Shown piece by piece: positions 44,929 to 53,935 of a stretch of 64,000 bases of DNA; positions within the stretch are counted from its first letter, which is position 1; every line of letters starts with the position of its first letter. Made by a program: the position numbers and the translations under genes. The stretch comes from Ignavibacteriales bacterium. Its GTDB lineage: Bacteria; Bacteroidota; Ignavibacteria; Ignavibacteriales; Ignavibacteriaceae. The notes beneath the pieces were generated by a model. It was not told where the DNA came from. It searched no databases and saw only the letters and a program-made list of their open reading frames with translations. The stretch spans positions 1 through 64,000 of the forward strand of contig JADJIH010000020.1 of assembly GCA_016707115.1 (NCBI GenBank). Direction: 5' to 3'.

Positions 44929-46071
44929 TTACTTAAAAGTCACTTTGATATTTACTATCTCAGAACTGCTGCCTGTTCTCACAGGTGGTCCCCAGGTTCC
45001 AGCACCGGATGAAACATAATAATGTGTGTTTCCTTTTTTCTTATAACCCCAGCTGATTTCATAAATCATTTTGGTGATGAGATTAGCTGGCCAGATTTGG
45101 CCATGATGTGTATGTCCGGAAAGCTGTAGGTCGATTCCATTCTGCTGTGCTTGCTCAAGTTTAAATGGTGTATGGTCTAATAAAATCTTTGGATAGTTAG
45201 TCGGAATATTCTTTACAATCTCTTCTAATGATTTTCGTTGTGTGCCCGTAAATTGCGGCATTGCACTGTCTTCTCTTCCAATTATATAAAAACTACTATG
45301 AATCAACTCATAAGAATCACGAATAAATTTTATTCCAAACTTTTCAGCATATCGCACACAGGAATCTACGCCATTTATAAATTCGTGATTACCATTTATA
45401 GAGTAAACTCCATATTTAGATTTTAATTTTCTAAATGATTCACCAATTCCTCTTTCATCCAAAACCTTTGCTTTATCATCAACAATATCTCCTGCAAGTA
45501 AAATGATATCCGGATTGAGTGAATTCATTTTATCTACAATTGTAATCAACAGCCTTTCGCCATCAATAGGAGAAAGGTGAATATCAGAAGCCATAACAAT
45601 ATTTAGTTCATCAAGCTTACTATCACCTTTTGGGATTGATATTTCAAGAGTTCTGATTTCAATATTTCGCTTATTTAGATTTCCTAGAAAAACAATCAGC
45701 CCAACTAAAACAATTACAATAGTTGCTGTTATTCTTTTTGTGCTTTCATAATTGTTTGTAATTACGGAAGGGAAAAAATGAAACCAGCCGTTAAACAGTC
45801 GTAATATGTCAATCAGCAAAAGTGAAAGAAGAAAATAAGCTAGGAATGCAAACCAGATTGCACCAACTCCCAATAAAATATCATATGCAATCGGGTGTAG
45901 AAATTTGTAAAGTACTTTTGCCAATACATATCCGTAAGCAACTATTACAAATAAAATCGCATATATTGGTTTTAAAATTGGATATGCGGATATAACCTGC
46001 CAGCCGCGCAAAAACACATAAAAATTTAGTGATGTGTATATGGTTAGGAAAATGATAAAGAATAAAGCCAT
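44929..46071 (-). CDS. Membrane-anchored metallophosphoesterase (YkuE/YaeI-like)
   Basis: A protein of 380 residues. The first 150 carry about four hydrophobic segments. The calcineurin-like phosphoesterase part follows: ASDIHLSP (metal Asp and His), AGDIVDD, INGNHEF, LLDHTP and LSGHTHHGQIWP, which is the complete set of metal-binding blocks. Enzymes of this group hydrolyse lipid phosphoesters or other phosphodiesters at the membrane (YkuE, YaeI). The exact substrate is not clear. It is a single gene with its own terminator; the long repeat-rich gap lies upstream. Confidence 0.88.
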   Translation of the reverse strand: MALFFIIFLTIYTSLNFYVFLRGWQVISAYPILKPIYAILFVIVAYGYVLAKVLYKFLHPIAYDILLGVGAIWFAFLAYFLLSLLLIDILRLFNGWFHFFPSVITNNYESTKRITATIVIVLVGLIVFLGNLNKRNIEIRTLEISIPKGDSKLDELNIVMASDIHLSPIDGERLLITIVDKMNSLNPDIILLAGDIVDDKAKVLDERGIGESFRKLKSKYGVYSINGNHEFINGVDSCVRYAEKFGIKFIRDSYELIHSSFYIIGREDSAMPQFTGTQRKSLEEIVKNIPTNYPKILLDHTPFKLEQAQQNGIDLQLSGHTHHGQIWPANLITKMIYEISWGYKKKGNTHYYVSSGAGTWGPPVRTGSSSEIVNIKVTFK

Positions 46072-46517
46072 GGTCCTCTAATGTTTTTTTTGTAAACAAA
46101 AGATAGAGAGATAAGTTCAATTGAGTTTTGGTGTGAATCACAGAAAATATTTGGTAATAAATATTCAAGGTCATTTCGAGGAGTTTTGCAACGAGAAATC
46201 TATAGTCAAAGAAGGATTTCTTGAGGGTGTCTCAAAAGTTAAAAATACCGGATTGTCATTCCCACGAAAGTGGGAATCCATTTTGTATGGGTTTTGGTTC
46301 CCGCGCCCGCGGGAAGACAAACCCAACCGGGGGGGGGAGCTTTTAAATGACAAGAAAGGAGATTTAAACCAAAAATCCACTGCCGGTTGAGTCGCATTCT
46401 GCTTCTTTATTCAAGATCAGTATTCTCCTCTGAGCATCAGCCGGCAATGGATGCAATTTTATTGTGTCACACTTCGTTCTTCGTCTTTGCTCAGGATACT
46501 ACTAAGTGTGACAGAAA
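46072..46517. repeat. Gene-free gap with a cluster of nested palindromic repeats
   Basis: No gene is credible in this 446-base gap. It contains a half copy of the GTCATTTCGAGG...GAGAAATC element (about 46171-46201), then CCCACGAAAGTGGG (46260-46273), TTCCCGCG/CGCGGGAA (46299-46316), a run of nine G (about 46329-46337), and a GTGTCAC...GTGTGAC-like pair around 46465-46511. Several elements look inserted in one another. Confidence 0.7.
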
Positions 46518-47507
46518 TTATTTATATGAGTGAAGAACTTTCATATAATTAGCACGTTCAAATTTTGCAGGATCATCAACATTCATATAGCTCATGCTTC
46601 CGCGCATTTGTTCAATTGATTCGTATTCTTTTTCTTCCATCCAGGATTTAAGATTTGTAGTTACATCTGCGATGTGACCAATTCCAAATTTTAATAATGA
46701 TGAAAGCATTTGTGTAACTTTAGCACCAGCCATAACCATCTTTAACACATCTTCTGCAGTGTAGATTCCGCTTGTTGCAGCAAGATCAGCATTAACTTTT
46801 CCGTACATCATTGCAATCCATCTTAAAGGTAATCTCATTGCCATTGGTGTACTTAAAATTACATTTGGTACAACATCAAGAGTTTCAAGATCAATATCTG
46901 GCTGATAAAAACGATTAAACATTACCAGTCCGCTTGCACCAGCGTTACTTAATTCTACAGCCATATTACTTGTTGAACTGAAGAAGGGATGCATCTTAAC
47001 TGCAAAAGGAATTTTAACTGTTGATTTTACAGCCTTAACTATATCAACATAAGTTTTTTCGATTTCACTTCCTGATTTTTTTGCATCGGTAGGAAGAAGA
47101 TAAATATTTAATTCAAGTGCATCAGCTCCAGCTTGTTCCATCTTCTTTGCATAGTCTGTCCATCCGCCGATTGATTTTCCATTCAAACTTGCGATGATTG
47201 GAATATCAACAGCTTCTTTTGCTTTTCGGATGTGATTTAAATATTCATCAGGACCAGTTTTAAAATCAAATGGTTCTGGTAAGTATGATGTTGCTTCAGC
47301 AAAACTTTCGGTATGAGCAGAAGTATGATAATTTAATTCTAATTGTTCATGTTCAATTTGTTCTTCAAAGATCGAGTAAAGAACAACTGCACCTGCTCCA
47401 GCATCTTCCATCTCTCTGATGTTAGAAATTTTTTCTGATAACGGTCCTGCTGAAGGAACAATTGGCGATTTTAGTTTTAATCCTAAATAGGTTGTTGTGA
47501 TATCCAT
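46518..47507 (-). CDS. Dihydroorotate dehydrogenase-like flavoprotein
   Basis: A protein of 329 residues. TIM-barrel PyrD family blocks are seen: YLGLKLKSPIVPSAGPLS, then IIASLNGKS, GADALELNIY, FAVKMHPFF, GASGLVMFNRF and VLKMVMAGAKVTQM. It binds FMN. The usual catalytic base and orotate residues are not recognised with confidence, so a redox partner role other than pyrimidine synthesis is likely. It lies 111 bases downstream of nifJ in the same direction, a pairing seen in other bacteria, which suggests that it may be linked to pyruvate or ferredoxin metabolism. Cytoplasmic. Confidence 0.88.
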   Translation of the reverse strand: MDITTTYLGLKLKSPIVPSAGPLSEKISNIREMEDAGAGAVVLYSIFEEQIEHEQLELNYHTSAHTESFAEATSYLPEPFDFKTGPDEYLNHIRKAKEAVDIPIIASLNGKSIGGWTDYAKKMEQAGADALELNIYLLPTDAKKSGSEIEKTYVDIVKAVKSTVKIPFAVKMHPFFSSTSNMAVELSNAGASGLVMFNRFYQPDIDLETLDVVPNVILSTPMAMRLPLRWIAMMYGKVNADLAATSGIYTAEDVLKMVMAGAKVTQMLSSLLKFGIGHIADVTTNLKSWMEEKEYESIEQMRGSMSYMNVDDPAKFERANYMKVLHSYK

Positions 47508-47551
47508 TTTATTTTCCTTAACTAATTCTTATTTCAAAATTTAATTTATTA

Positions 47552-47601
47552 TCATTCCGTCTATCAAGACTTTAGATTCAATACCGTATTAAACGGAATG
47601 A
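47552..47601. repeat. Inverted repeat TCATTCCGT...ACGGAATGA
   Basis: The arms 47552-47560 and 47593-47601 are perfect, with a 32-base spacer. It lies between nifJ and the dihydroorotate-dehydrogenase-like gene. Confidence 0.65.
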
Positions 47602-47617
47602 CAAATATTTTTAATTA

Positions 47618-50600
47618 CTATAATTTCTCAGGTTCGTAAGCTGCAAATCTTTCATACTCTTTCCATTTTCTCACAACATCTGCCTGTGCTTCTATCATCA
47701 AAGCTGCGGCTTCTGCCGGATGAGATTTTGTTAACATCTTATATCTTGTTTCCATATAAGCATAATCTTTAAATGGAATCTTCAAACCTTTTGAATCAAG
47801 TTTAAATGGATTCTTTCCTTCTTTTTCAAGATCAGGATGATAACGGAACAATGGCCAGTGACCTGAATCCACAGCAGCTTTTTGATTTTGCATTGCTGTT
47901 TCCATGTTTATTCCGTGAGCAATACAATGGCTGTAAGCAATAATCAATGAAGGACCATCATAAGCTTCTGCTTCTAAAAATGCTCTAAGCGTATGTTGAT
48001 CATTCGCACCCATTGCAACTTTTGCAACGTAAACATTTCCATAAGTCATTGCCATCATACCAAGATCTTTTTTAGCTCCTGGTTTTCCTGCTGCTGCAAA
48101 TTTTGCAACTGCTGCACGCGGAGTAGATTTTGAACACTGTCCGCCTGTGTTAGAATAAACCTCGGTATCGAGAACTAAAATGTTTACATTCTTTCCTGAT
48201 GCAAGTACGTGATCCAATCCGCCATAACCAATATCATAAGCCCAACCATCTCCGCCCATAATCCAGACAGATTTCTTTACAAGATAATCGGCCAGGCTTA
48301 ATAAATTTTTCAGTTCGCTTGTTTTGCCATTAGCTCCAGCTTTTAGCATATCATTCAATTTATTCTTTAGAGCACTTACTTTTTCTCTCTGCTCATAAAT
48401 TTCTGCTTCATCTTTTTGTGTTGCATTCATAAGCCCATCAACTAACTCACTGCCAATTTCAGTTGCAAAAGATTTTAATAATTCTTTTGCCTGATGATTA
48501 TGATTATCAATTGCTAATCTAAATCCGTAACCGAACTCAGCATTATCTTCAAACAATGAATTTGACCAAGCTGGTCCGCGGCCATCTTTGTTAGATGCCC
48601 AGGGAGTTGTTGGCAAGTTGCCGCCGTAAATAGATGAACAGCCTGTTGCGTTTGCAATGATTGTTCTATCGCCAAATAACTGGCTTACTAATTTTACATA
48701 AGGAGTTTCGCCGCAGCCTGAGCAAGCACCGGAAAATTCAAACAATGGTTGTAAGAATTGTGAGTCTTTTACTTTTGAAACTGCAACAACTTTTCTATCA
48801 AGATCAGGAATGTTGAAGAAGAAATCCCAGTTTGCTCTTTCTTGTTCACGAATAGGAAGCTGTTCAGCCATATTAATTGCTTTAAGCTTTGTTTCTTTTT
48901 TATTCTTTGCAGGACAAACATCAACGCAAAGTCCGCAGCCTGTACAATCTTCTACTGCAACCTGTAGTGAATAATATAATCCTTCACCATAATCTTTTGC
49001 TTTGAACTTTGTTGATTTAAATGTTGCAGGTGCACCAGCTAAATCTTTTTCATCATAAATTTTTGCACGTATTGTAGCATGAGGACAAACCATAACGCAT
49101 TTGTTACATTGAATACAAGTTTCCATATCCCAAACAGGAACATCTAAAGCGATGTTTCTCTTTTCCCATCTGGTTGTTGTTAGCGGGAATGTTCCATCAA
49201 CAGGCATTTTACTTACAGGAAGTAAATCACCTTCACCTGCAATAATCCTGGCAGTAACTTCTTTTACGAAATCAGGTGCATTGCCGGAAACAGGCGGCTG
49301 CATTTGTTTGTTGCTTGTAATTTTATTTGGAACAGTAACTTCAAAAAGATTTGCAACTGTTTTATCAACTGCATCAAAATTCATCTGAACAATCTTATCG
49401 CCTTTAGCGCCGTAAGTTTTTTTGATAGAATCTTTAATCATACCAATTGCTTTTTCCTGCGGAAAGATATTTGAGATTGCAAAGAAGCAGGTTTGCATGA
49501 TTGTATTGATTCTTACACCCATTCCGGTTTCTTCGCCAACTTTATAAGCATCGATAATCCAGAATTTCATTTTTTTGTTTAACAAATCTTTCTGAACTTT
49601 TTCAGGTAAAGAATCCCAAACATGATCTTTATCAACTTTAGTATTGAGCAGGAATGTTGCGCCTTCACTTGCATCTTTTAACATATCCCATTGCTCTAAG
49701 AAAACCTGCTGATGACAAGCAACAAATCTTGCTTTGTTAATAAGATAAGTTGATTTGATTTCTTTTGGTCCGAATCTTAAATGAGATACAGTAGTTGAAC
49801 CGGATTTTTTTGAATCGTAAACAAAATAACCCTGAGCAAAATAATCTGTTCCTTCACCAATAATTTTTATTGAGTTTTTATTTGCACCAACAGTTCCATC
49901 TGCACCAAGACCATAAAACTTACCGCGGAAAGTTTCATCGGTTTCAACTGAGAAGTCGGCATCAAAATCTAAACTTGTGTGTGTAACATCTTCAATAATT
50001 CCAACTGTAAAATGCGATTTAGGTTTTTGGTTTGATAGATTATCAAAAACTGATTTAACCATTGCTGGTGTAAATTCTTTTGATGAAAGTCCATATCTTC
50101 CGCCGATAATTTTTGGATAAGCAAACTGAAGTTCGCCTTCCATATACTTTTCTGAAATTGCATTTACAACATCAAGATAAAGTGGTTCGCCGCCGGCACC
50201 TGGTTCTTTTGTTCTGTCTAAAACTGCAATTGATTTTGTTGTTTTAGGAAGTGCTTTAATAAAATGTTCTAATGAAAATGGTCTGTACAATCTAACTTTT
50301 AACAAACCGACTTTTTCACCCTTGCTTAATAAATACTCAACTGTTTCTTCAGCAGCTTCACTACCGGAGCCCATCATTATAATAATTTTTTCTGCATCAG
50401 GCGCACCAACGTAATCAAATAAATTGTATTGTCTTCCGGTAAGCTTTGCAAACTTATCCATATGCTTTTGTACGATTGCAGGACAAGCATTATAAAATGG
50501 ATTTACAGTTTCTCTTCCCTGGAAGTAAACATCAGGATTTTGTGCGGTTCCTCTCATTACAGGATTATCAGGAGTTAATCCGCGTTTACGATGTGCAATA

Positions 50601-51199
50601 ATTAATTCATCATCCATCATTGCTTTCATATCATCTTTAGTTAACTCTTCAATTTTCATTACTTCGTGTGAAGTTCTGAAACCATCAAAGAAGTGAATAA
50701 AAGGAATGCGTGATTCTAAAGTTGCAGCTTGTGCAATCAAAGCAAAATCCATTACTTCCTGAACTGAGTTTGATGATAACAATGCAAAACCTGTTGAGCG
50801 TGTTGCCATAACATCTGAATGATCACCAAAGATTGAAAGTGCAGCAGCAGCAATTGATCTTGCTGAAACGTGAAATACTGTTGAGGTTAATTCGCCGGCG
50901 ATCTTAAACATATTTGGAATCATTAACAGCAAACCTTGAGAAGCGGTAAATGTTGTTGTAAGTGCTCCGGTTTGTAATGCGCCATGCACACTACCGGAAG
51001 CTCCGCCTTCACTTTGAAGTTCGCTAACTGAAGGAATCATACCCCAAAGATTTTTTTTGTTAACTGCAGCCCAGGCATCGCACCATTCGCCCATATTTGA
51101 TGAAGGAGTGATAGGATAAATAGCAATTACTTCGTTTGTATTATACGCTACATACGCGGCCGCTTCATTGCCATCGATAGTTACTTTTTTTCTGTCCAT
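47618..51199 (-). CDS. nifJ: Pyruvate:ferredoxin (flavodoxin) oxidoreductase, single-chain
   Basis: A protein of 1193 residues, the normal full-length single-chain form. Order of domains: pyruvate-binding N-terminus (AYNTNEVIAIYPITPSS), the central gamma-type domain, two ferredoxin 4Fe-4S motifs (CIQCNKCVMVCPHA, about residue 693, and CTGCGLCVDVCP, about 751), then the thiamine-diphosphate domain with GDGWAYDIGYGG and the YSNTGGQCSKS motif near 1013, preceded by ATGCSSIYGG. It oxidises pyruvate and CoA to acetyl-CoA and CO2, reducing ferredoxin, and may run in reverse for carbon fixation. This fits an anaerobic or facultative lifestyle. It is intact over 3.6 kb. Confidence 0.97.
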   Translation of the reverse strand: MDRKKVTIDGNEAAAYVAYNTNEVIAIYPITPSSNMGEWCDAWAAVNKKNLWGMIPSVSELQSEGGASGSVHGALQTGALTTTFTASQGLLLMIPNMFKIAGELTSTVFHVSARSIAAAALSIFGDHSDVMATRSTGFALLSSNSVQEVMDFALIAQAATLESRIPFIHFFDGFRTSHEVMKIEELTKDDMKAMMDDELIIAHRKRGLTPDNPVMRGTAQNPDVYFQGRETVNPFYNACPAIVQKHMDKFAKLTGRQYNLFDYVGAPDAEKIIIMMGSGSEAAEETVEYLLSKGEKVGLLKVRLYRPFSLEHFIKALPKTTKSIAVLDRTKEPGAGGEPLYLDVVNAISEKYMEGELQFAYPKIIGGRYGLSSKEFTPAMVKSVFDNLSNQKPKSHFTVGIIEDVTHTSLDFDADFSVETDETFRGKFYGLGADGTVGANKNSIKIIGEGTDYFAQGYFVYDSKKSGSTTVSHLRFGPKEIKSTYLINKARFVACHQQVFLEQWDMLKDASEGATFLLNTKVDKDHVWDSLPEKVQKDLLNKKMKFWIIDAYKVGEETGMGVRINTIMQTCFFAISNIFPQEKAIGMIKDSIKKTYGAKGDKIVQMNFDAVDKTVANLFEVTVPNKITSNKQMQPPVSGNAPDFVKEVTARIIAGEGDLLPVSKMPVDGTFPLTTTRWEKRNIALDVPVWDMETCIQCNKCVMVCPHATIRAKIYDEKDLAGAPATFKSTKFKAKDYGEGLYYSLQVAVEDCTGCGLCVDVCPAKNKKETKLKAINMAEQLPIREQERANWDFFFNIPDLDRKVVAVSKVKDSQFLQPLFEFSGACSGCGETPYVKLVSQLFGDRTIIANATGCSSIYGGNLPTTPWASNKDGRGPAWSNSLFEDNAEFGYGFRLAIDNHNHQAKELLKSFATEIGSELVDGLMNATQKDEAEIYEQREKVSALKNKLNDMLKAGANGKTSELKNLLSLADYLVKKSVWIMGGDGWAYDIGYGGLDHVLASGKNVNILVLDTEVYSNTGGQCSKSTPRAAVAKFAAAGKPGAKKDLGMMAMTYGNVYVAKVAMGANDQHTLRAFLEAEAYDGPSLIIAYSHCIAHGINMETAMQNQKAAVDSGHWPLFRYHPDLEKEGKNPFKLDSKGLKIPFKDYAYMETRYKMLTKSHPAEAAALMIEAQADVVRKWKEYERFAAYEPEKL

Positions 51200-51514
51200 T
51201 TTTATACCGTTAAGTTATTAGTTTGAAATTTTTTCGGTTATTAAGTGCCTCTCTTTACCCAATAATAGTACCAAGCAAATAGTCCTAAAAACGAAGAATT
51301 TGGGTAATAAACAAAGAAATATTTTAATTGTGAAGAATTAAAAGGAAGTGCTTTTCCCACTTTTAAGAATAATAATTTATGAACGTTAACTATTGAAAAA
51401 TGTCAAAAGTGACAAAGTAAACAGCATTCAATTTATTGTCATTAAGATTTATTAAATCTAATTTTGCACCGGGTATAATCACTTACACTTTATAACAACT
51501 TTTCAGGAGGTAAG
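51200..51514. other. Intergenic gap between nifJ and a small membrane gene
   Basis: No gene in 315 bases. It holds the divergent promoter region. An inverted repeat TTACCCAA (51255-51262)/TTGGGTAA (51300-51307), with a 37-base spacer, could be an operator for nifJ. No riboswitch-like structure is clear. Confidence 0.5.
51436..51466 (+). promoter_or_regulatory. Bacteroidota-type promoter of the small membrane gene
   Basis: TTG (51436-51438) and TAATTTTG (51459-51466), 20 bases apart, match the TTG / TAnnTTTG promoter of Bacteroidota. A strong AGGAGG lies just before the ATG at 51515. Confidence 0.45.
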
Positions 51515-51793
51515 ATGGATCCTTTGAATACTGGTTTTACAACTAACTACAAACCAATGACAATGGGCGATTGGTTGATAACTTTTCTAATACAAATGGT
51601 TCCTTTGGTTGGTTTTATTATGTTATTCGTTTGGGCTTTTGGTGATGGAACACATCCAAGTAAAAAAACGTGGGCACAAGCTTCTTTGATAATGATGGTG
51701 ATAGGAATAATTTTAGTTGTTATTTTCATAGCTGTAATGTGGACGATGTTCAGTTCATTTTTTAACAGTGCGTATAATATTCAAAGTGTTTAA
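51515..51793 (+). CDS. Small two-helix membrane protein
   Basis: A protein of 92 residues. Its ATG has an excellent AGGAGGT ribosome site (CAGGAGGTAAG). There are two hydrophobic segments (about 20-45, FLIQMVPLVGFIMLFVWAF, and about 56-80, IMMVIGIILVVIFIAVMW), joined by the polar linker GDGTHPSKKTW. The cytoplasmic or periplasmic side cannot be told. Small proteins of this type are widespread and mostly unnamed. It has its own promoter and terminator, so it stands alone. No function is proposed. Confidence 0.8.
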   Translation: MDPLNTGFTTNYKPMTMGDWLITFLIQMVPLVGFIMLFVWAFGDGTHPSKKTWAQASLIMMVIGIILVVIFIAVMWTMFSSFFNSAYNIQSV

Positions 51794-51809
51794 GCTTTAA
51801 AAGACTTTT

Positions 51810-51839
51810 AACCCGATTCAGAAATGGATCGGGTTTTTT
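51810..51839 (+). terminator. Intrinsic terminator
   Basis: The arms AACCCGAT (51810-51817) and ATCGGGTT (51828-51835) are followed by a T run. Confidence 0.88.
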
Positions 51840-51927
51840 ATTTAATAATACGACCGTTAAAACTTTATTATTTGCTTCTTTGAATATCAATCATCATTTT
51901 TCCAATCATACAAAAAAAGGATGAACT

Positions 51928-53877
51928 ATGAATATTAAATTCACTCTTTACTTACTTCTCTCAATTCTTTTCGTATCATTTACACAAACTTTTTCCCAGG
52001 TAGATAGAAAAGAAGTTGGAAATCTTGTTATGGAAAACATTCCTGAAATTCCGCAGCAGTTAAAGGATAGAATTTTCCAGTATCAAAATACACGCGCAGC
52101 ATCTTTCCAGGATTGGCTTCACAATGATGCGGGAATTTTAATCTCAACAAGATTTGGTGAAACTGCACAATTCCATAAAGTTAAAATGCCGGGTGGTTCA
52201 CGAGAACAAATCACATTCTTTACAGAGCCGGTTAGCGGTGCAACTCTTTGTCCTGATAAAAACAAAAATGTTTTTCTTTTTACAAAAGATGTTGGCGGCG
52301 GTGAGTTCTATCAGATTTTTTCTTTTGATCTTGATAATGCCAGCTACAAAATGTTAACTGATGGAAAATCAAGCAACGGCGGAGTTAACTGGAATAACAA
52401 AGGAGATAAGTTTTCTTTCTTCTCCACAAAACGAAACGGAACTGATTGGGATATTTATGTTGCAGATTTAAATAATCCTGAAAAGGCAGAAATGGTTTTA
52501 AGTGAAGGCGGCTCTTGGGGTGCCGGTGATTGGGCTCCGGATGATAAATCTATAATAGTTGGAAAATATGTTTCTGCAAATGAAAGTTATTACTACACTC
52601 TTGATCTTGCATCAAAAAAACTTGAACAGATAAATCCTTCATCAGAAAAAATTGCTTACGGCGGAGCAGTTTTTTCAAAAGATGGAAAAGGAATCTTTAT
52701 AACCTCAGATGAAAACAGTGAGTTTCAAAGACTTCGTTATTACGATCTTAAAACAAAAAAGTTTACAGTTCTAACTTCAGATATTAATTGGGATGTTGAA
52801 TCTTTTACTTTATCCAAACAAGGTGATAAACTTGCATTTACAGTTAACGAAGATGGAATGGCAAAGCTTTATATGCTCGATACAAAAACAATGAAGTATA
52901 ATGCTGTTCCGGGAATTCCAGTCGGACAGGTTTACGGTTTATCTTTTCATCCTGATGGAAAAAAACTTGCAATGGTTTTAAATACTCCTCAATCTTCCGG
53001 CGATGTTTCTGTTATGGATCTTTCCAACAATTCACTCGAGCGTTGGACATACAGTGAAGTTGGCGGATTAAACACTTCCAAATTTTCTATACCGGAATTA
53101 ATTCACTTTCCATCGTTTGATCAGGTTGATGGCAAGCCGAGAATGATTCCTGCTTTTATTACAAAACCAAAAGGCAACGGACCATTTCCTGTTGTAATTG
53201 ATATTCACGGCGGACCGGAAGGACAATCTCAACCTTACTTCAATCCAATAAATCAATATTATGCTAACGAAATGGGAATAGTTGTTATTGAACCAAATGT
53301 GCGCGGTTCAAGTGGATATGGAAAATCTTATCTACAACTTGATAACGGATTTAAACGTGAAGAATCTGTTCAGGATATTGGAAAACTTTTAGATTGGATT
53401 GCAACTCAGCCTGATCTTGATCCAAAACGTGTTGCAGTTACAGGCGGATCTTACGGCGGTTATATGGTGCTTGCATCGATGACACATTTTAATGATAGAT
53501 TAAAATGTGCAGTTGATATTGTTGGAATAAGCAACTTTGTAACTTTCTTAACAAACACTCAGGATTACAGAAGAGATTTACGAAGAGTTGAGTATGGTGA
53601 TGAACGTGATCCCAAGATGAATGAATTTTTACAAAAGATTTCTCCAACTACAAACGCACATAAAATTACAAAACCATTATTTGTTGTGCAGGGATTAAAC
53701 GATCCTCGTGTACCTTACACAGAAGCAGAACAAATGGTAGATAAAATAAGAAAGAACAGCGGAGAAGTTTGGTACTTACTTGCAAAAGATGAAGGACACG
53801 GTTTCCGAAAAAAAACTAATCGTGATTTTTATATCTGGTCTGAAGTTTTGTTTTTAGAAAAGTATTTGTTGAAGTAG
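51928..53877 (+). CDS. S9 family peptidase (prolyl-oligopeptidase/acylaminoacyl-peptidase type)
   Basis: A protein of 649 residues with a signal peptide (1-25, FTQTFSQ). The N-terminal part is a seven-bladed beta-propeller (repeats such as WNNKGDKFSFFSTKRNGTDWD-like and SFHPDGKKLAMV). The C-terminal alpha/beta-hydrolase has the catalytic triad: Ser in GGSYGGYM (near 508), Asp in GLNDPRVPY (near 591) and His in DEGHGFRK (near 623). It cuts short peptides, often after Pro or from blocked N-termini, in the periplasm or outside the cell. A terminator follows. Complete and unremarkable. Confidence 0.93.
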   Translation: MNIKFTLYLLLSILFVSFTQTFSQVDRKEVGNLVMENIPEIPQQLKDRIFQYQNTRAASFQDWLHNDAGILISTRFGETAQFHKVKMPGGSREQITFFTEPVSGATLCPDKNKNVFLFTKDVGGGEFYQIFSFDLDNASYKMLTDGKSSNGGVNWNNKGDKFSFFSTKRNGTDWDIYVADLNNPEKAEMVLSEGGSWGAGDWAPDDKSIIVGKYVSANESYYYTLDLASKKLEQINPSSEKIAYGGAVFSKDGKGIFITSDENSEFQRLRYYDLKTKKFTVLTSDINWDVESFTLSKQGDKLAFTVNEDGMAKLYMLDTKTMKYNAVPGIPVGQVYGLSFHPDGKKLAMVLNTPQSSGDVSVMDLSNNSLERWTYSEVGGLNTSKFSIPELIHFPSFDQVDGKPRMIPAFITKPKGNGPFPVVIDIHGGPEGQSQPYFNPINQYYANEMGIVVIEPNVRGSSGYGKSYLQLDNGFKREESVQDIGKLLDWIATQPDLDPKRVAVTGGSYGGYMVLASMTHFNDRLKCAVDIVGISNFVTFLTNTQDYRRDLRRVEYGDERDPKMNEFLQKISPTTNAHKITKPLFVVQGLNDPRVPYTEAEQMVDKIRKNSGEVWYLLAKDEGHGFRKKTNRDFYIWSEVLFLEKYLLK

Positions 53878-53886
53878 ACAGTTACA

Positions 53887-53919
53887 ACAAACCCAGTTTC
53901 TTTGAGAAACTGGGTTTGT
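53887..53919. terminator. Terminator between convergent genes
   Basis: The arms ACAAACCCAGTTTCT and AGAAACTGGGTTTGT pair perfectly around TTG. It lies between the 51928-53877 and 53936-54994 genes. Confidence 0.85.
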
Positions 53920-53935
53920 ATTATTTCTGATTTCT

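Noticed and set aside
46121..46390. Short frames on both strands in the gap before the phosphoesterase gene
   Set aside because: They read through palindromic repeats and a run of nine G (FPRKWESILYG and similar are translated repeats), not genes.
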